Part shown: positions 18,111-26,734 of the stretch, piece by piece
Numbering within the stretch: position 1 is the first letter of the stretch
How the letters are laid out: each line of letters starts with the position of its first letter
Position numbers and translations under genes: made by a program
Assembly: GCA_949293335.1 (NCBI GenBank)
Contig: CASFDA010000029.1
Coordinates: 62,001 to 126,000 of the forward strand
Length of the DNA: 64,000 bases
Origin: an uncultured Spirochaetales bacterium
GTDB taxonomy: Bacteria; Spirochaetota; Spirochaetia; Sphaerochaetales; Sphaerochaetaceae
Direction of reading: 5' to 3'
The notes under the pieces: generated by a model
Databases searched by the model: none
Told to the model about the DNA's origin: nothing
The model's input: only the letters and a program-made list of their open reading frames with translations

Positions 18111-18620
18111 TCAGTTTGCCACTTCCTCCTCTTCATTATCCGCCAAGTTGCCAGAGGCCATGCGGAAAGCATCGTAACACCCTATTCCCTTTGGCCATCC
18201 ATCGGGAAACGCCAGTTCCATGGCATCCATTCCATGCTTTCCTATCATATCTTTTGCCCGTACAGTAGAGTACGAGAATGAATAGAAAAGCAAATATTCG
18301 TTCAGCCTTATCCTGACCCCGCTACCTCCAGCTATCCTGTTCATGTATGCCGAGAAAAGGGCATCAATCTCATCATCGCTCGACTTTTCCATCATCCTCA
18401 GACGGGCAAGGGATGAGAGGTTTCTGCCTGCGGGAAGTCCGCTTTCCTCAAAAAGTACAGGGAGGCGGGAAAGAAAATAAGGTTCCATCAGCCACGAGTC
18501 GAGGCCATCTTCTGTCTTTTCCTCAAACTGGATATACTCGCTGCTATTTTCCATTTCTCCCATGGCATGGACAGGGAAAAGGAGCAAAAGAAAAGCAAAG
18601 AGCAAGCTAAGATTCTTCAT
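18111..18620 (-). CDS. Small secreted protein, unknown function
   Basis: The 169-residue product has a signal peptide (about residues 1-20, ending at VHAMG) and a mature part that is mainly helical, with an acidic tail (NEEEEVAN). No family is recognised. It has a good ribosome site (GGGAGG) and stands 81 bases upstream of prs on the same strand, so it may share that transcript. Confidence 0.6.
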   Translation of the reverse strand: MKNLSLLFAFLLLLFPVHAMGEMENSSEYIQFEEKTEDGLDSWLMEPYFLSRLPVLFEESGLPAGRNLSSLARLRMMEKSSDDEIDALFSAYMNRIAGGSGVRIRLNEYLLFYSFSYSTVRAKDMIGKHGMDAMELAFPDGWPKGIGCYDAFRMASGNLADNEEEEVAN

Positions 18621-18738
18621 GAGAACCTCCCTTCCCCTTTGCTTAGTCCAATTATAACAGTTTAAGAAGAGAACGTGTCCTTAAAAAATTAAATATTTAT
18701 AAGTGCTGCTGCAAGAAAACCTAGAAGGCCGCTTACAC

Positions 18739-19695
18739 TCAGCTTACAACGTTAACACTTCTTCCTGTCAGGAATGCCTCGATATTCCCCACGGCAATGT
18801 CAAAAAGCCTCTTTCTGCTTTCATAGCTTGCCCATGAGATATGAGGAGTTATGAGGATGTTCTTCGCCCTGAAAAGAGGACTATCATCCTGAATAGGTTC
18901 GGATGAGACAACATCGAGAGCTGCACCCCCTACCTTTCCTGAACAAAGAGCATCTGCAAGGGCCTCTTCATCGACAAGGGGGCCACGGGAATTGTTTACG
19001 ATCAGAACTCCGTCCTTCATCTTTCTGATGTTCTCACTATTGATGATCTTCTCGGTCTCTTTTGTAAGAGGACAATGCAGGAAGATGACATCAGAAGAAC
19101 GGAAAAGCTCGTCAAGATCGACATAGTGGCTCTTTCCGTCTTCCAGTTCCTTCTTCGGGAAATTGTCATACATAAGCACATTCATTCCAAAAGCTTTCGC
19201 AAGTTCTCCTGACTTCTGCCCTATCCTTCCATATCCGATTATTCCGATAGTCTTTCCCAAAAGCTCTATCTGCGGATAGTTCCAGAAACACCACCTGCCG
19301 CTTTTCCCCCATTCGCCGGCAAGGACTTCATCAGAATGCCGTTGCACGTGATGGCAAAGTTCAAGAAGGAGGGCAAATGCGAACTGCGCGACCGATGCAG
19401 TTCCGTATGTCGGGATGTTCGTCACAGTCACGGAGTGCTTCCTGGCCTCATCAATATCCACAATATTGTACCCCGTAGCCAGGACCCCTACATACTTCAG
19501 ATCCTTCGCATGCTCAAATTCCCGTTTTCCCAAAGGAACCTTGTTTGTCAGGACGATATCGGCATGCTCGATCCTCGAAAGGACCTCATCTGCATTCGTG
19601 CTCTCGTAAATCTCAACACTTCCAAACTTCCCAAGGACATCAAATGAAATATCTCCAACAGTAAGCGGAACAGAATCTAGGATGACTATCTTCAT
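18739..19695 (-). CDS. D-2-hydroxyacid dehydrogenase
   Basis: A 318-residue NAD-dependent dehydrogenase of the D-isomer family. The nucleotide-binding turn is IGIIGYGRIGQKSGE at about residue 150, and the catalytic Arg, Glu and His fall in NNSRGP, ALDVVSSEP and LITPHISW. The closest family resemblance is to glycerate dehydrogenase (HprA-like) rather than D-lactate dehydrogenase, but substrate cannot be fixed from sequence alone. The start has AAGGAG upstream. It is a single gene, divergent from the next lipoprotein. Confidence 0.88.
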   Translation of the reverse strand: MKIVILDSVPLTVGDISFDVLGKFGSVEIYESTNADEVLSRIEHADIVLTNKVPLGKREFEHAKDLKYVGVLATGYNIVDIDEARKHSVTVTNIPTYGTASVAQFAFALLLELCHHVQRHSDEVLAGEWGKSGRWCFWNYPQIELLGKTIGIIGYGRIGQKSGELAKAFGMNVLMYDNFPKKELEDGKSHYVDLDELFRSSDVIFLHCPLTKETEKIINSENIRKMKDGVLIVNNSRGPLVDEEALADALCSGKVGGAALDVVSSEPIQDDSPLFRAKNILITPHISWASYESRKRLFDIAVGNIEAFLTGRSVNVVS

Positions 19696-19789
19696 ACAAA
19701 ATTCTCCTTTTTCCTTATTTTAGATGGCAAACGAAGTTTTGGCACTCTGGATTTTTAGACATTATCTTTTCCTGAAGTGTTCTCTATGT

Positions 19790-20743
19790 ATGAAGAAAAT
19801 CATACTCATATTCCTCACTGCAATATTGCTTACCTCGTGCCCTAGCGAAGAATTCAGACTCGAGGAACTCTTGGCTCTGGACAGGATGTCCCCTGTGCTT
19901 CTTTCCTTCTCTTTCAGGGAGAACAGGACTGTGACCTTGCGCTTTGACAAGAATGTCGTCATAACAGACGCAAAGATAGACGGAGTGAATATAGAAGGCA
20001 TCACAGATGAAAGCGAGAATGTGGTGATGACACTTCCTTCTCCCCTTTCCTTTCTTGAGATAAAGACGCTCCTGTTCACAGCAGAGGACTCAAGCGGAAA
20101 CACATCCCGCTATGCCTACTTCCTTACAGGAGAGAACCTCAATCAGGCCAAAGTACTTATTACGGAACTCTCCGCAAATGGAAGCGAAACCAGTCCGGAC
20201 AGAATTGAACTGAGCGTTATCAAAAACGGTACTACCGGAGGACTGTATATTTCATCAGGAGTCATTGAATACGGGAAAGATGGGTACGCCATGCCGGAAA
20301 TAAGCGTAAAGAGCGGAGACATCATCGTGATCTACTGGGACAGGGAAAGAAGCGGAGAGATGGTCGAGTACAGGGGAAACTCGAAGACTATCTACCTCAA
20401 TGCCAGAAAGGAAAAGACACTCACGAGCACCAACGGTGCCATAGTGGTGTACAGCAATATAACAGGCAGGGGAAAGATCTCCGATGCCATCGTATGGAGA
20501 AAAAGCGATGCGTCAAACTCTTCAGGTTTCGGTTCAGAGAGGACCCGCCTTTCATACCTTGATCTGGTAAAGAGGAACGAGTGGGCTGGCGATGCTATTT
20601 TTTCTGACAATACGACGGCAACCAGAGTGTTCGCAAGGACATACCCATATGAAGACACGAATTATAGCGATGACTTCCACATCACAGACACATCAAGTTC
20701 CACATTCGGCAGGAGGAACACGAACAAAATATATGCAAAGTAA
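19790..20743 (+). CDS. Lipoprotein with lamin-tail-like domain
   Basis: The product begins MKKIILIFLTAILLTSC, a type II signal peptide with lipobox LTSC, so it should be lipid-anchored. Residues 30-120 look like an Ig-type bacterial domain (VTLRFDKNV, SSGNTSRYAYFL). The segment starting KVLITELSANG and containing DRIEL resembles the lamin-tail domain often seen in secreted bacterial proteins. The function is probably in the envelope or at the cell surface and is not otherwise known. I start at the MKK methionine, because the longer reading places 22 unlikely residues before the signal peptide. Confidence 0.72.
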   Translation: MKKIILIFLTAILLTSCPSEEFRLEELLALDRMSPVLLSFSFRENRTVTLRFDKNVVITDAKIDGVNIEGITDESENVVMTLPSPLSFLEIKTLLFTAEDSSGNTSRYAYFLTGENLNQAKVLITELSANGSETSPDRIELSVIKNGTTGGLYISSGVIEYGKDGYAMPEISVKSGDIIVIYWDRERSGEMVEYRGNSKTIYLNARKEKTLTSTNGAIVVYSNITGRGKISDAIVWRKSDASNSSGFGSERTRLSYLDLVKRNEWAGDAIFSDNTTATRVFARTYPYEDTNYSDDFHITDTSSSTFGRRNTNKIYAK

Positions 20744-20744
20744 A

Positions 20745-20766
20745 ACAGCCTCATTGGAGAGGCTGT
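20745..20766. terminator. Terminator between lipoprotein gene and ssb
   Basis: A perfect 8-bp stem (ACAGCCTC/GAGGCTGT) with a 6-base loop lies between convergent genes. The T run (TTTT) follows it on the minus strand, so it mainly ends the ssb transcript. Confidence 0.75.
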
Positions 20767-20773
20767 CCCGCTT

Positions 20774-21217
20774 TCAGTAATCATAGATGACCATTCCCTC
20801 GTGGAGAAGATCATCTTCTTTCCCATCATCGTCCTGCTCGAAGACGACAAGCTCATCCTTCTTCGCTTTCCCGAGACTGTCCCCTCTCTTCTTCGAGAAC
20901 TCGATATGGTCACAAACAAGTTCTACCGATCTCCTGTCCAATCCATCCTTGTTCTTCCATCTGGCAAGACGTAGACGTCCTAGAACGCGGCATTGCATTC
21001 CCTTCTCGATATAAGAAAGACACTTTTCGGACAATTCTCCCCAAGTGAGTACAGGAAGGAACAGTACATCGTCCTGCATTTCTCCATTCCTGTTCTTGTA
21101 ATGCCTGTGATTTGCCACATCGAACCTGACAAGCTTGCATCCGCTCTGGGAAACGGTGACAAGCTTCGGATCACTTGAAATAACCCCTTCAAGCACAACA
21201 CTGTTGATTTGATTCAT
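20774..21217 (-). CDS. ssb: Single-stranded DNA-binding protein
   Basis: The 147-residue protein has the OB-fold core of bacterial SSB (about residues 1-105: VVLEGVISSDPKL, FDVANHRHYKN, KCLSYIEKGMQCRVLGRL). A short acidic tail follows and ends in GMVIYDY rather than the usual DDDIPF, so the protein-interaction tip is altered. Such divergent SSB tails are seen outside Proteobacteria. The ribosome site is AGGAGG. It is divergent from pyrH. Confidence 0.85.
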   Translation of the reverse strand: MNQINSVVLEGVISSDPKLVTVSQSGCKLVRFDVANHRHYKNRNGEMQDDVLFLPVLTWGELSEKCLSYIEKGMQCRVLGRLRLARWKNKDGLDRRSVELVCDHIEFSKKRGDSLGKAKKDELVVFEQDDDGKEDDLLHEGMVIYDY

Positions 21218-21267
21218 ATGAATCCTCCTACAATTTTAGTAATGCAAGGTCATTTTTTGTCCATTTC

Positions 21268-21276
21268 TGCTAGAAT
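21268..21276 (+). promoter_or_regulatory. Extended -10 box of pyrH (leaderless pattern)
   Basis: TGCTAGAAT ends 7 bases before the pyrH ATG, the same box and spacing as at hslO. There is no Shine-Dalgarno sequence. Confidence 0.55.
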
Positions 21277-21283
21277 CTGAAAT

Positions 21284-21976
21284 ATGGATACAAAAGTTAT
21301 TTCACTCGGTGGTTCGATCATTGTCCCTGACGATGTCGACTACGATTTTCTAGGAAAGTTCAGAAGTGCAGTCGTATCATACCTTGAAGAGGATGAACAA
21401 AGGCGATTGATACTGGTAACAGGCGGAGGTTCTACCGCAAGGAAATACCAAAACGCCGCAAAGAAAGCAAACGCAGCCATATCAGACAGCCAGCTCGACT
21501 GGATCGGGATAAGGACCACCCATCTGAATGCAACACTGCTGAAAGGCATTTTCGGCCCGCTATGCAAGAGCGACATAGTCCTCGATATGGAGGCGGATAT
21601 AGACTTTCAGGGGAGAGTGCTGATCGCAGGCGGCTGGAAACCAGGGTTCTCGACAGATACCGACAGCGTCTATCTCGCCAGGAGGTTCTCTTCATCTATA
21701 ATCCTAAATCTGAGCAACATCAAGAAAGTCTACACGGATGATCCCAGATACAACCCTGAAGCAAAACCAATCGATAGGATCACGTGGGATGATTTCCAGA
21801 AGATGGTCGGGACAGAATGGGTCCCGGGGAAGAACACTCCGTTCGATCCGATCGCATCCCGACTTGCGAAAGAGAGCAATATGAGTGTTTTCTGCATTGA
21901 CGGAAGAAATATAGAGAACACACTCGCCGCACTACGCGGAGAAGAATTCGAGGGAACTATAATCTCTCCTTCTTGA
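21284..21976 (+). CDS. pyrH: UMP kinase, archaeal-type
   Basis: This 230-residue amino-acid-kinase-fold protein phosphorylates UMP to UDP, the step after the pyr operon. Motifs: VISLGGSII at the N-terminus, VTGGGSTARKY, and the ATP-side VYTDDPRYNPEAKPI. Its size and the SLGGS start fit the archaeal-type subfamily rather than the E. coli PyrH type. The last 20 bases overlap the convergent PflX-like gene. No ribosome site precedes the ATG, which fits a leaderless mRNA. Confidence 0.88.
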   Translation: MDTKVISLGGSIIVPDDVDYDFLGKFRSAVVSYLEEDEQRRLILVTGGGSTARKYQNAAKKANAAISDSQLDWIGIRTTHLNATLLKGIFGPLCKSDIVLDMEADIDFQGRVLIAGGWKPGFSTDTDSVYLARRFSSSIILNLSNIKKVYTDDPRYNPEAKPIDRITWDDFQKMVGTEWVPGKNTPFDPIASRLAKESNMSVFCIDGRNIENTLAALRGEEFEGTIISPS

Positions 21977-22904
21977 GCGAAAGGAAATAAGGGGAAGGGG
22001 TGGCAAACGAAAGGGGGAACGGATTATCTCTCCGGAAATCCGGGATCCACGGGATGTCATCCCCAAGCTCCTGAATGAAGCCGTCCTCTATTCCAAACTC
22101 ATCGAAGTACGAAATGATCTCATCGTACTCTTCCTCGCTTACCTTCTCAAACCCCGGGTTTTCGCGAGGAGGGACGAACTGAACCATCATGGAAAGGACA
22201 AAATTATCTTTGTAGTGCTTTGAAAAGTACTCAAGCACAGACCTTGTCGACTTGATCTCGCCAGGAAACAGAAGATGCCTGAGCACAGTACCGGACAAGT
22301 TATCCAAATCGGTCCTCGGTTTCCTTTGCTTGATGAAATCCATCACGGGAATGATGTTATCCGCGTATTTTCCAAGCCCTGCGAAGCGGGCTGAAACATC
22401 CCTGTCGAGGCTCTTGCAGTCAAGAAGATACAAGTCTATGTACTCATCAATCAGCGAAAGCGCTTCAACGCTCTCATACCCAGATGAATTCCAGACCACC
22501 TTGAGGCCCATCCCCTTTTTCCTGCTTTTCTCGATTGCATTGACTATCGAAGGAATGAAATGCGTGCCCGTGACAAGATTGAGGCTATGCGCACCCATTT
22601 CCTCAAGCGCGATCATCATGTCAGAGAGTTCATCTTCGCTCACTTCCAGACCTAGCAAGGAGGAATCCCCACCTGAAATCTGTATGTTCTGGCAGAATGC
22701 ACAATGGAGCGGACAGCCAGAGAAGAATATCATACCAGAACCATTTTCTCCGCTTATCGGAGGTTCTTCTCCCTTGTGGAGGCCTGACCATGCGACAACT
22801 GGCAGAGAACCAGTCCTGCACCGGCCTTTCGCTTCATACCTGTTGACCTGACACATATTCGGGCAGAGTTTGCAATCACTGTAAAAAGAGGAAGTATTGA
22901 CCAT
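21957..22904 (-). CDS. PflX-like radical SAM protein
   Basis: A 315-residue radical SAM protein. The [4Fe-4S]-binding motif is CPLHCAFC (CX3CX2C) at about residue 60. An extra N-terminal cysteine cluster (CKLCPNMC, GRCRTG) is characteristic of the PflX group related to pyruvate-formate-lyase activases. The true substrate of PflX proteins is not established. The chosen start is MVNTSS, because its ATG sits 7 bases after a TGCTAAAAT extended -10 box; the longer ORF would run through the divergent patatin gene's start. Confidence 0.85.
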   Translation of the reverse strand: MVNTSSFYSDCKLCPNMCQVNRYEAKGRCRTGSLPVVAWSGLHKGEEPPISGENGSGMIFFSGCPLHCAFCQNIQISGGDSSLLGLEVSEDELSDMMIALEEMGAHSLNLVTGTHFIPSIVNAIEKSRKKGMGLKVVWNSSGYESVEALSLIDEYIDLYLLDCKSLDRDVSARFAGLGKYADNIIPVMDFIKQRKPRTDLDNLSGTVLRHLLFPGEIKSTRSVLEYFSKHYKDNFVLSMMVQFVPPRENPGFEKVSEEEYDEIISYFDEFGIEDGFIQELGDDIPWIPDFRRDNPFPLSFATPSPYFLSLKKERL

Positions 22905-22911
22905 TTCCAAG

Positions 22912-22920
22912 ATTTTAGCA
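22912..22920 (-). promoter_or_regulatory. Extended -10 box of the PflX-like gene (leaderless pattern)
   Basis: Minus-strand TGCTAAAAT ends exactly 7 bases before the ATG at 22904, matching the layouts at hslO and pyrH. Confidence 0.5.
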
Positions 22921-22932
22921 AAATCGGAAAGC

Positions 22933-24093
22933 ATGGGCAAACTGCTGTCTTTCTTCAAGAGAAAAGAGGAAAACGAGGAGGTACGCATCATCCTCTCCAT
23001 AGATGGAGGTGGGATGAGGGGAATAGTGCCTGCCCATATCATCAGGAAGCTTGCCGAACTCTTTGAAAGTATCGGTGACAACAGACCGTTCTACTCACAC
23101 TTTGATCTAATCGCGGGGACGAGCACCGGAGCACTCCTTGCACTCGGCCTTGGAATGAACGGGAAAGGGAGCATCCTCAAGAAGGATGAAGGGGAGATTG
23201 TTGCCGTCAAAGGAATAAGGAAAACAGGACTCTTCAGGAAAGAGGAGTTCATAAAAGGATATATCCCGCGGGGAATAGATGCGAAGGCGCTCGAGGGAAT
23301 ATATCTTGAGAACGCAGAGAGGATCTTTCCAAAAAAACTTTCCACAAGCGTATTCATGCAGCTTCTCAAGGACAAATATGACGAGAAGGATCTCGAGAGA
23401 TTCCTGTATGACTGCCTTCACGATGAAAGACTGGAAGATGTGAATGTTCCGGTTCTGATCATCAGTTATGACACTGATGGCTCAACGCCATATCTTTTCA
23501 GAAGCTATGTGGAGAAAAAAGCTTTCTCCCGCGACGCGGCAAGGGCTTCAAGCGCTGCACCGATGTATTTTCCGGCATTCAGGTATATCGACGAAGAAGG
23601 GAGAAAGAAAGTCCTCCTTGATGGCGGACTCATACAGAACAATCCAAGCTATCTTGCATATCTGGAGGGAAAGAAGCTCTACCCTGATGCGAAGAGATTC
23701 ATAGTTCTTTCTCTGTCGACTGCGAAAAGGACACTTTCATTTGATCCGAGCATCAAGCCAGGAGGTCTCACAGGTTGGGCAAGTCCGATCATCAAGGTAT
23801 ACATGACAAGTCAGGAGAACATGACGGACATGGTCATGAAAAATCTTCCGGATGTTTCATATATCCGCATCTGGGGAGAACCAGATGGCAAGAGGATAAG
23901 ACTTGATGATACTTCAGACGAAAGCATAAGGCATCTAGAGGATGCGGCAGAGCTGATATTCAATGAGAACAGGGAATGCCTAGAGAAACTTGTACGGTTC
24001 ATAAAGGACCGCCCGGTTCCAGAACGGGTCAGGCTCATTATGCCGCCGGATACACTTCAACTTGAGCACAGACAAGAGAGTGAGAACTCATAA
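22933..24093 (+). CDS. Patatin-like phospholipase
   Basis: A 386-residue patatin-family acyl hydrolase with the complete Ser-Asp dyad: oxyanion loop DGGGMRG, nucleophile elbow GTSTG at about residue 65 and catalytic Asp in LLDGGLIQNNP. It has no signal peptide and should act in the cytosol on phospholipid or lipid acyl groups. I start at MGKLLSFF; the 12 upstream residues of the longer reading overlap the divergent gene. Its 3' end overlaps the convergent nucleosidase gene by 37 bases. Confidence 0.88.
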   Translation: MGKLLSFFKRKEENEEVRIILSIDGGGMRGIVPAHIIRKLAELFESIGDNRPFYSHFDLIAGTSTGALLALGLGMNGKGSILKKDEGEIVAVKGIRKTGLFRKEEFIKGYIPRGIDAKALEGIYLENAERIFPKKLSTSVFMQLLKDKYDEKDLERFLYDCLHDERLEDVNVPVLIISYDTDGSTPYLFRSYVEKKAFSRDAARASSAAPMYFPAFRYIDEEGRKKVLLDGGLIQNNPSYLAYLEGKKLYPDAKRFIVLSLSTAKRTLSFDPSIKPGGLTGWASPIIKVYMTSQENMTDMVMKNLPDVSYIRIWGEPDGKRIRLDDTSDESIRHLEDAAELIFNENRECLEKLVRFIKDRPVPERVRLIMPPDTLQLEHRQESENS

Positions 24094-24617
24094 AGCTTAT
24101 CTATGTTTTCCTTTACCGTCCCTGCAATGTCAGCAAGGCTCCTCTTTTCCCCGACAATATCTGTAATGAGCTTGACTGAGACAAAGGGAACAGAGAACAG
24201 AGATGAGGCGAGGGCAATTCCATAGCATTCCATATCACCGGCATCGAATGGAAGGATCTTCTCTGAGAAAAATGCCGATGAGGACAGAAGGGAAATTCCC
24301 TCACCAGAAAGTCTGATCTTCCCGATCTTCTTCCCTTTTGGAGAAAGAGTGACTCCCTTCTCCAGTCCATAGGACGAGAGGTCCTGATCGAATGATGACA
24401 CATCCTTGATCCTGTAACAGGTGCCGATTTCCAGATTTCCAAAAGCACCTGCACTTCCCGCATTGAGTATGACATCCGGTTTCAGATTCCCGATGTAATG
24501 GCTTGAAAGAGCGGCAGAGAGGGCAATTCCGATTCCGGTTTCCTTTACAATGAACTTATCGTTATTGTAAAAAGGTAGCAGTTCCCTTCTCGCGCTTCCG
24601 AGAACAAGTACTTTCAG
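24057..24617 (-). CDS. MTA/SAH-nucleosidase-like phosphorylase-fold protein, CTG start
   Basis: The 186-residue frame has the nucleoside-phosphorylase core: VLVLGSARREL, LNAGSAGAFGNLEIGT for the catalytic loop, and DMECYGIALASSLFSVPF for ribose binding, then KLITDIVG with the catalytic aspartate. This fits 5'-methylthioadenosine/S-adenosylhomocysteine nucleosidase or a close relative, but the protein is some 45 residues shorter than the usual enzyme. The homologous frame begins at CTG 24617, which overlaps the stop of the PdxY-like gene as CTGA behind a GGAGGAGG site. No ATG, GTG or TTG exists in frame before residue 73, so CTG initiation is likely. Confidence 0.75.
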   Translation of the reverse strand: MKVLVLGSARRELLPFYNNDKFIVKETGIGIALSAALSSHYIGNLKPDVILNAGSAGAFGNLEIGTCYRIKDVSSFDQDLSSYGLEKGVTLSPKGKKIGKIRLSGEGISLLSSSAFFSEKILPFDAGDMECYGIALASSLFSVPFVSVKLITDIVGEKRSLADIAGTVKENIDKLYEFSLSCLCSS

Positions 24618-25432
24618 AGCACCCTCCTCCTGAGCTCCTCCATCAATGGAGAAAGGGAGACTCCAAGCCTCCTCTCCCTTTTCATCTCATAACTTCCCCT
24701 GATAGTAAGAGAAGAAAGTTCTCCTGCGGTCTTCACAGCGGGGAAGAACGAATATCCCAAATTAGTCAGCCCGAGGAGAAGGGATGCAAAGAGATCTCCA
24801 GACCCCGGATAACCTGTACTGACTTCATCAAACGGGAAAAGACGCATCTGGCCATCTTTGTACGCGACATTCGCCATACATCCGATCTCAAGAGGTACGC
24901 TTGTAAGCGCAATTGAAAAAGAACCGAGTTCTGAGAGGGCTTTGAAGATATCCATCAGATCCCTATTCGAGTAGCTTTTCTTCATTGCCTTTCCTGTAAG
25001 GAGGACTGCCTCTGTGATGTTCGGCGTTATGATGTCCCCTTTTGAAATATATGAACGCATCAGCGTGACATGGTCGTTTCCCAGCCCCGAATAAAGCCCA
25101 CCATGGTCACCAAGGACAGGATCTATAAGGACAAGCGCATCCTCTCTTTCTATGATGCTCTCAAGGGCATGGAACTCACCCTTTCCCAGAACATACCCTG
25201 AATAGATGTAAGAGAACGAATATCCCTCTTCTTTTATCTTTTCATAGATTGGCAGAATGTCAGCTGAAAGGTCATGGCCATATGGAGAAGAAAACCCATC
25301 TGTCTGAGTCGACAGCACGCAAGTGGGAATTGCAGCGGCCTCTAAAGAGAGCGCTTCCAGCACCGGCATCGCTACAGTCAGCCCAGATTTTGAAAACGAT
25401 GAGAAATCGTGAAAGAGAAGGGCAACACTCAA
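24614..25432 (-). CDS. PdxY-like pyridoxal/HMP kinase family protein
   Basis: A 272-residue ribokinase-fold kinase of the PdxY/PdxK/ThiD group. Motifs: LIDPVLGDHGGLYSG, DIITPNITEAVLLTG and the anion hole/catalytic GYPGSGDLFAS (usually GTGDLF). The GDxGxLY loop favours pyridoxal kinase over HMP-phosphate kinase. The start is probably TTG 25432, overlapping the hexokinase stop as TTGA; GTG at 25441 is the alternative. The stop overlaps the nucleosidase start. Coupled translation in the order hexokinase - kinase - nucleosidase is likely. Confidence 0.83.
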   Translation of the reverse strand: MSVALLFHDFSSFSKSGLTVAMPVLEALSLEAAAIPTCVLSTQTDGFSSPYGHDLSADILPIYEKIKEEGYSFSYIYSGYVLGKGEFHALESIIEREDALVLIDPVLGDHGGLYSGLGNDHVTLMRSYISKGDIITPNITEAVLLTGKAMKKSYSNRDLMDIFKALSELGSFSIALTSVPLEIGCMANVAYKDGQMRLFPFDEVSTGYPGSGDLFASLLLGLTNLGYSFFPAVKTAGELSSLTIRGSYEMKRERRLGVSLSPLMEELRRRVL

Positions 25433-26724
25433 TTCATGCACCCCGCGATCGCAGCACCCAGAATCGGACTCTGGTCTATCTTCACACACTTGAAGTACCT
25501 TCCCCTTTCCTTGGTCAGATGCTTATAAAGATAGTATTCCGTGTAGTTCTCGAGATTCGCGGTCTTGTAATAAGTAGTTCCATCTATGTTGATCACGACA
25601 GGGCGCCGTGGATCCTTTCCTGAATCGGAGGCCAGCACAGCAGCGCTGATATTTATTGCAGCAAGCTTTCCAGCCCTCTCGATTATGCTGTCTATGATTC
25701 TGTAAAGGACGTATGCATCATCATCCGAGCCAACGATCGCAGGAAGTGCATAATCATTATTGAAAGGCATTTCAATATAGCGGGACATCTCCTTAGTGCT
25801 CAGGGGAGATACAGTAGAAAATCTTTCTGAGAACTCCTTTGAGAAAAGCCCCTTCTTCATCGCTTCTTTTATGACAAACTCAGCCAGATGTCCCTGATAG
25901 GCACCCGAAACGGCTTTTTCAAGTCTGTGGGAAAGCGGATTCTCCGTCATCTTCCAGAACGCCTCATCCAGAGGTCCAAGTGCTATATCCAGACACCCTG
26001 ATTCGGTATTTATGATCATATTGCTTCCCTTCTGATCTATCTTCCTGATATTCCTCACATCCTCTATATACGCGATATTCAATCCTGTTCCGAGGATAAA
26101 GCCCAGGTAGGAGGAGACATTCTGCGGATAACGTGCCTTTGCCGCCAGCAGTGTCGCAACAGTATCGTTCACGACAGATATCTTGCAAGAAGATGTGTCA
26201 TGCCCTTTCTCCCTGAGTTTCGCCAGAAGGGATGAACCGATCTGGGTGCCTTCGACAGAAGGAGCCTTCACTTCCTTCGCAAATTCATTCACGACAGCAT
26301 CATGATTCTCAAGCGATGTCGCGGGATACGAAAAACAGAGCCCGATTGAAGAGGAGAACGGAAGAAGCCTGGAGATGTTGTCAGCAAGAACGGAGTAGAA
26401 TGTATCCTTATCTATCTCCCCTTCACTTCCCGGCATCGGTACGTTCCTGAAATCTGAGACAACGGGATCCTCTCCTTTTCTAAACGTCACGAGGCATGTA
26501 CGGAAATTAGTGCCGCCAAGATCGAGAACGACAGCCTTTGCCCCGTCTTCTATCTCTTCACCAATCCCCTGATAAGTAGGAATCATCGGAAGGCTGCTCT
26601 TCTTCCCATCAAGTCCGTTCTTCATTTCAGAAAGGAAGAACGAGAGTACGTTATCGAAAGAAATTGAATCTGCATCAATCCTGTTCTCGGCAAGAAAGGC
26701 ATCAACTTTATCTTTTAATGTCAT
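25429..26724 (-). CDS. Hexokinase, eukaryotic-type
   Basis: This 431-residue protein belongs to the eukaryotic-type hexokinase family, rare in bacteria but known from treponemes. Visible motifs: phosphate-1 VVLDLGGTNFRT, sugar-binding LCFSYPATSLE and GTQIG, the catalytic Asp in VVNDTVATLLA, and GFILGTGLN, with the adenosine motif near the C-terminus (VVINIDGTTYY). It phosphorylates glucose or other hexoses. The start MTLKDK has TAGGAGG eight bases upstream. Confidence 0.9.
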   Translation of the reverse strand: MTLKDKVDAFLAENRIDADSISFDNVLSFFLSEMKNGLDGKKSSLPMIPTYQGIGEEIEDGAKAVVLDLGGTNFRTCLVTFRKGEDPVVSDFRNVPMPGSEGEIDKDTFYSVLADNISRLLPFSSSIGLCFSYPATSLENHDAVVNEFAKEVKAPSVEGTQIGSSLLAKLREKGHDTSSCKISVVNDTVATLLAAKARYPQNVSSYLGFILGTGLNIAYIEDVRNIRKIDQKGSNMIINTESGCLDIALGPLDEAFWKMTENPLSHRLEKAVSGAYQGHLAEFVIKEAMKKGLFSKEFSERFSTVSPLSTKEMSRYIEMPFNNDYALPAIVGSDDDAYVLYRIIDSIIERAGKLAAINISAAVLASDSGKDPRRPVVINIDGTTYYKTANLENYTEYYLYKHLTKERGRYFKCVKIDQSPILGAAIAGCMN

Positions 26725-26734
26725 CAAAAACCTC

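Noticed and set aside
24057-24401. A shorter nucleosidase ORF starting at GTG 24401
   Set aside because: It lacks the conserved N-terminal strand and catalytic loop, which are present in the same frame back to CTG 24617.
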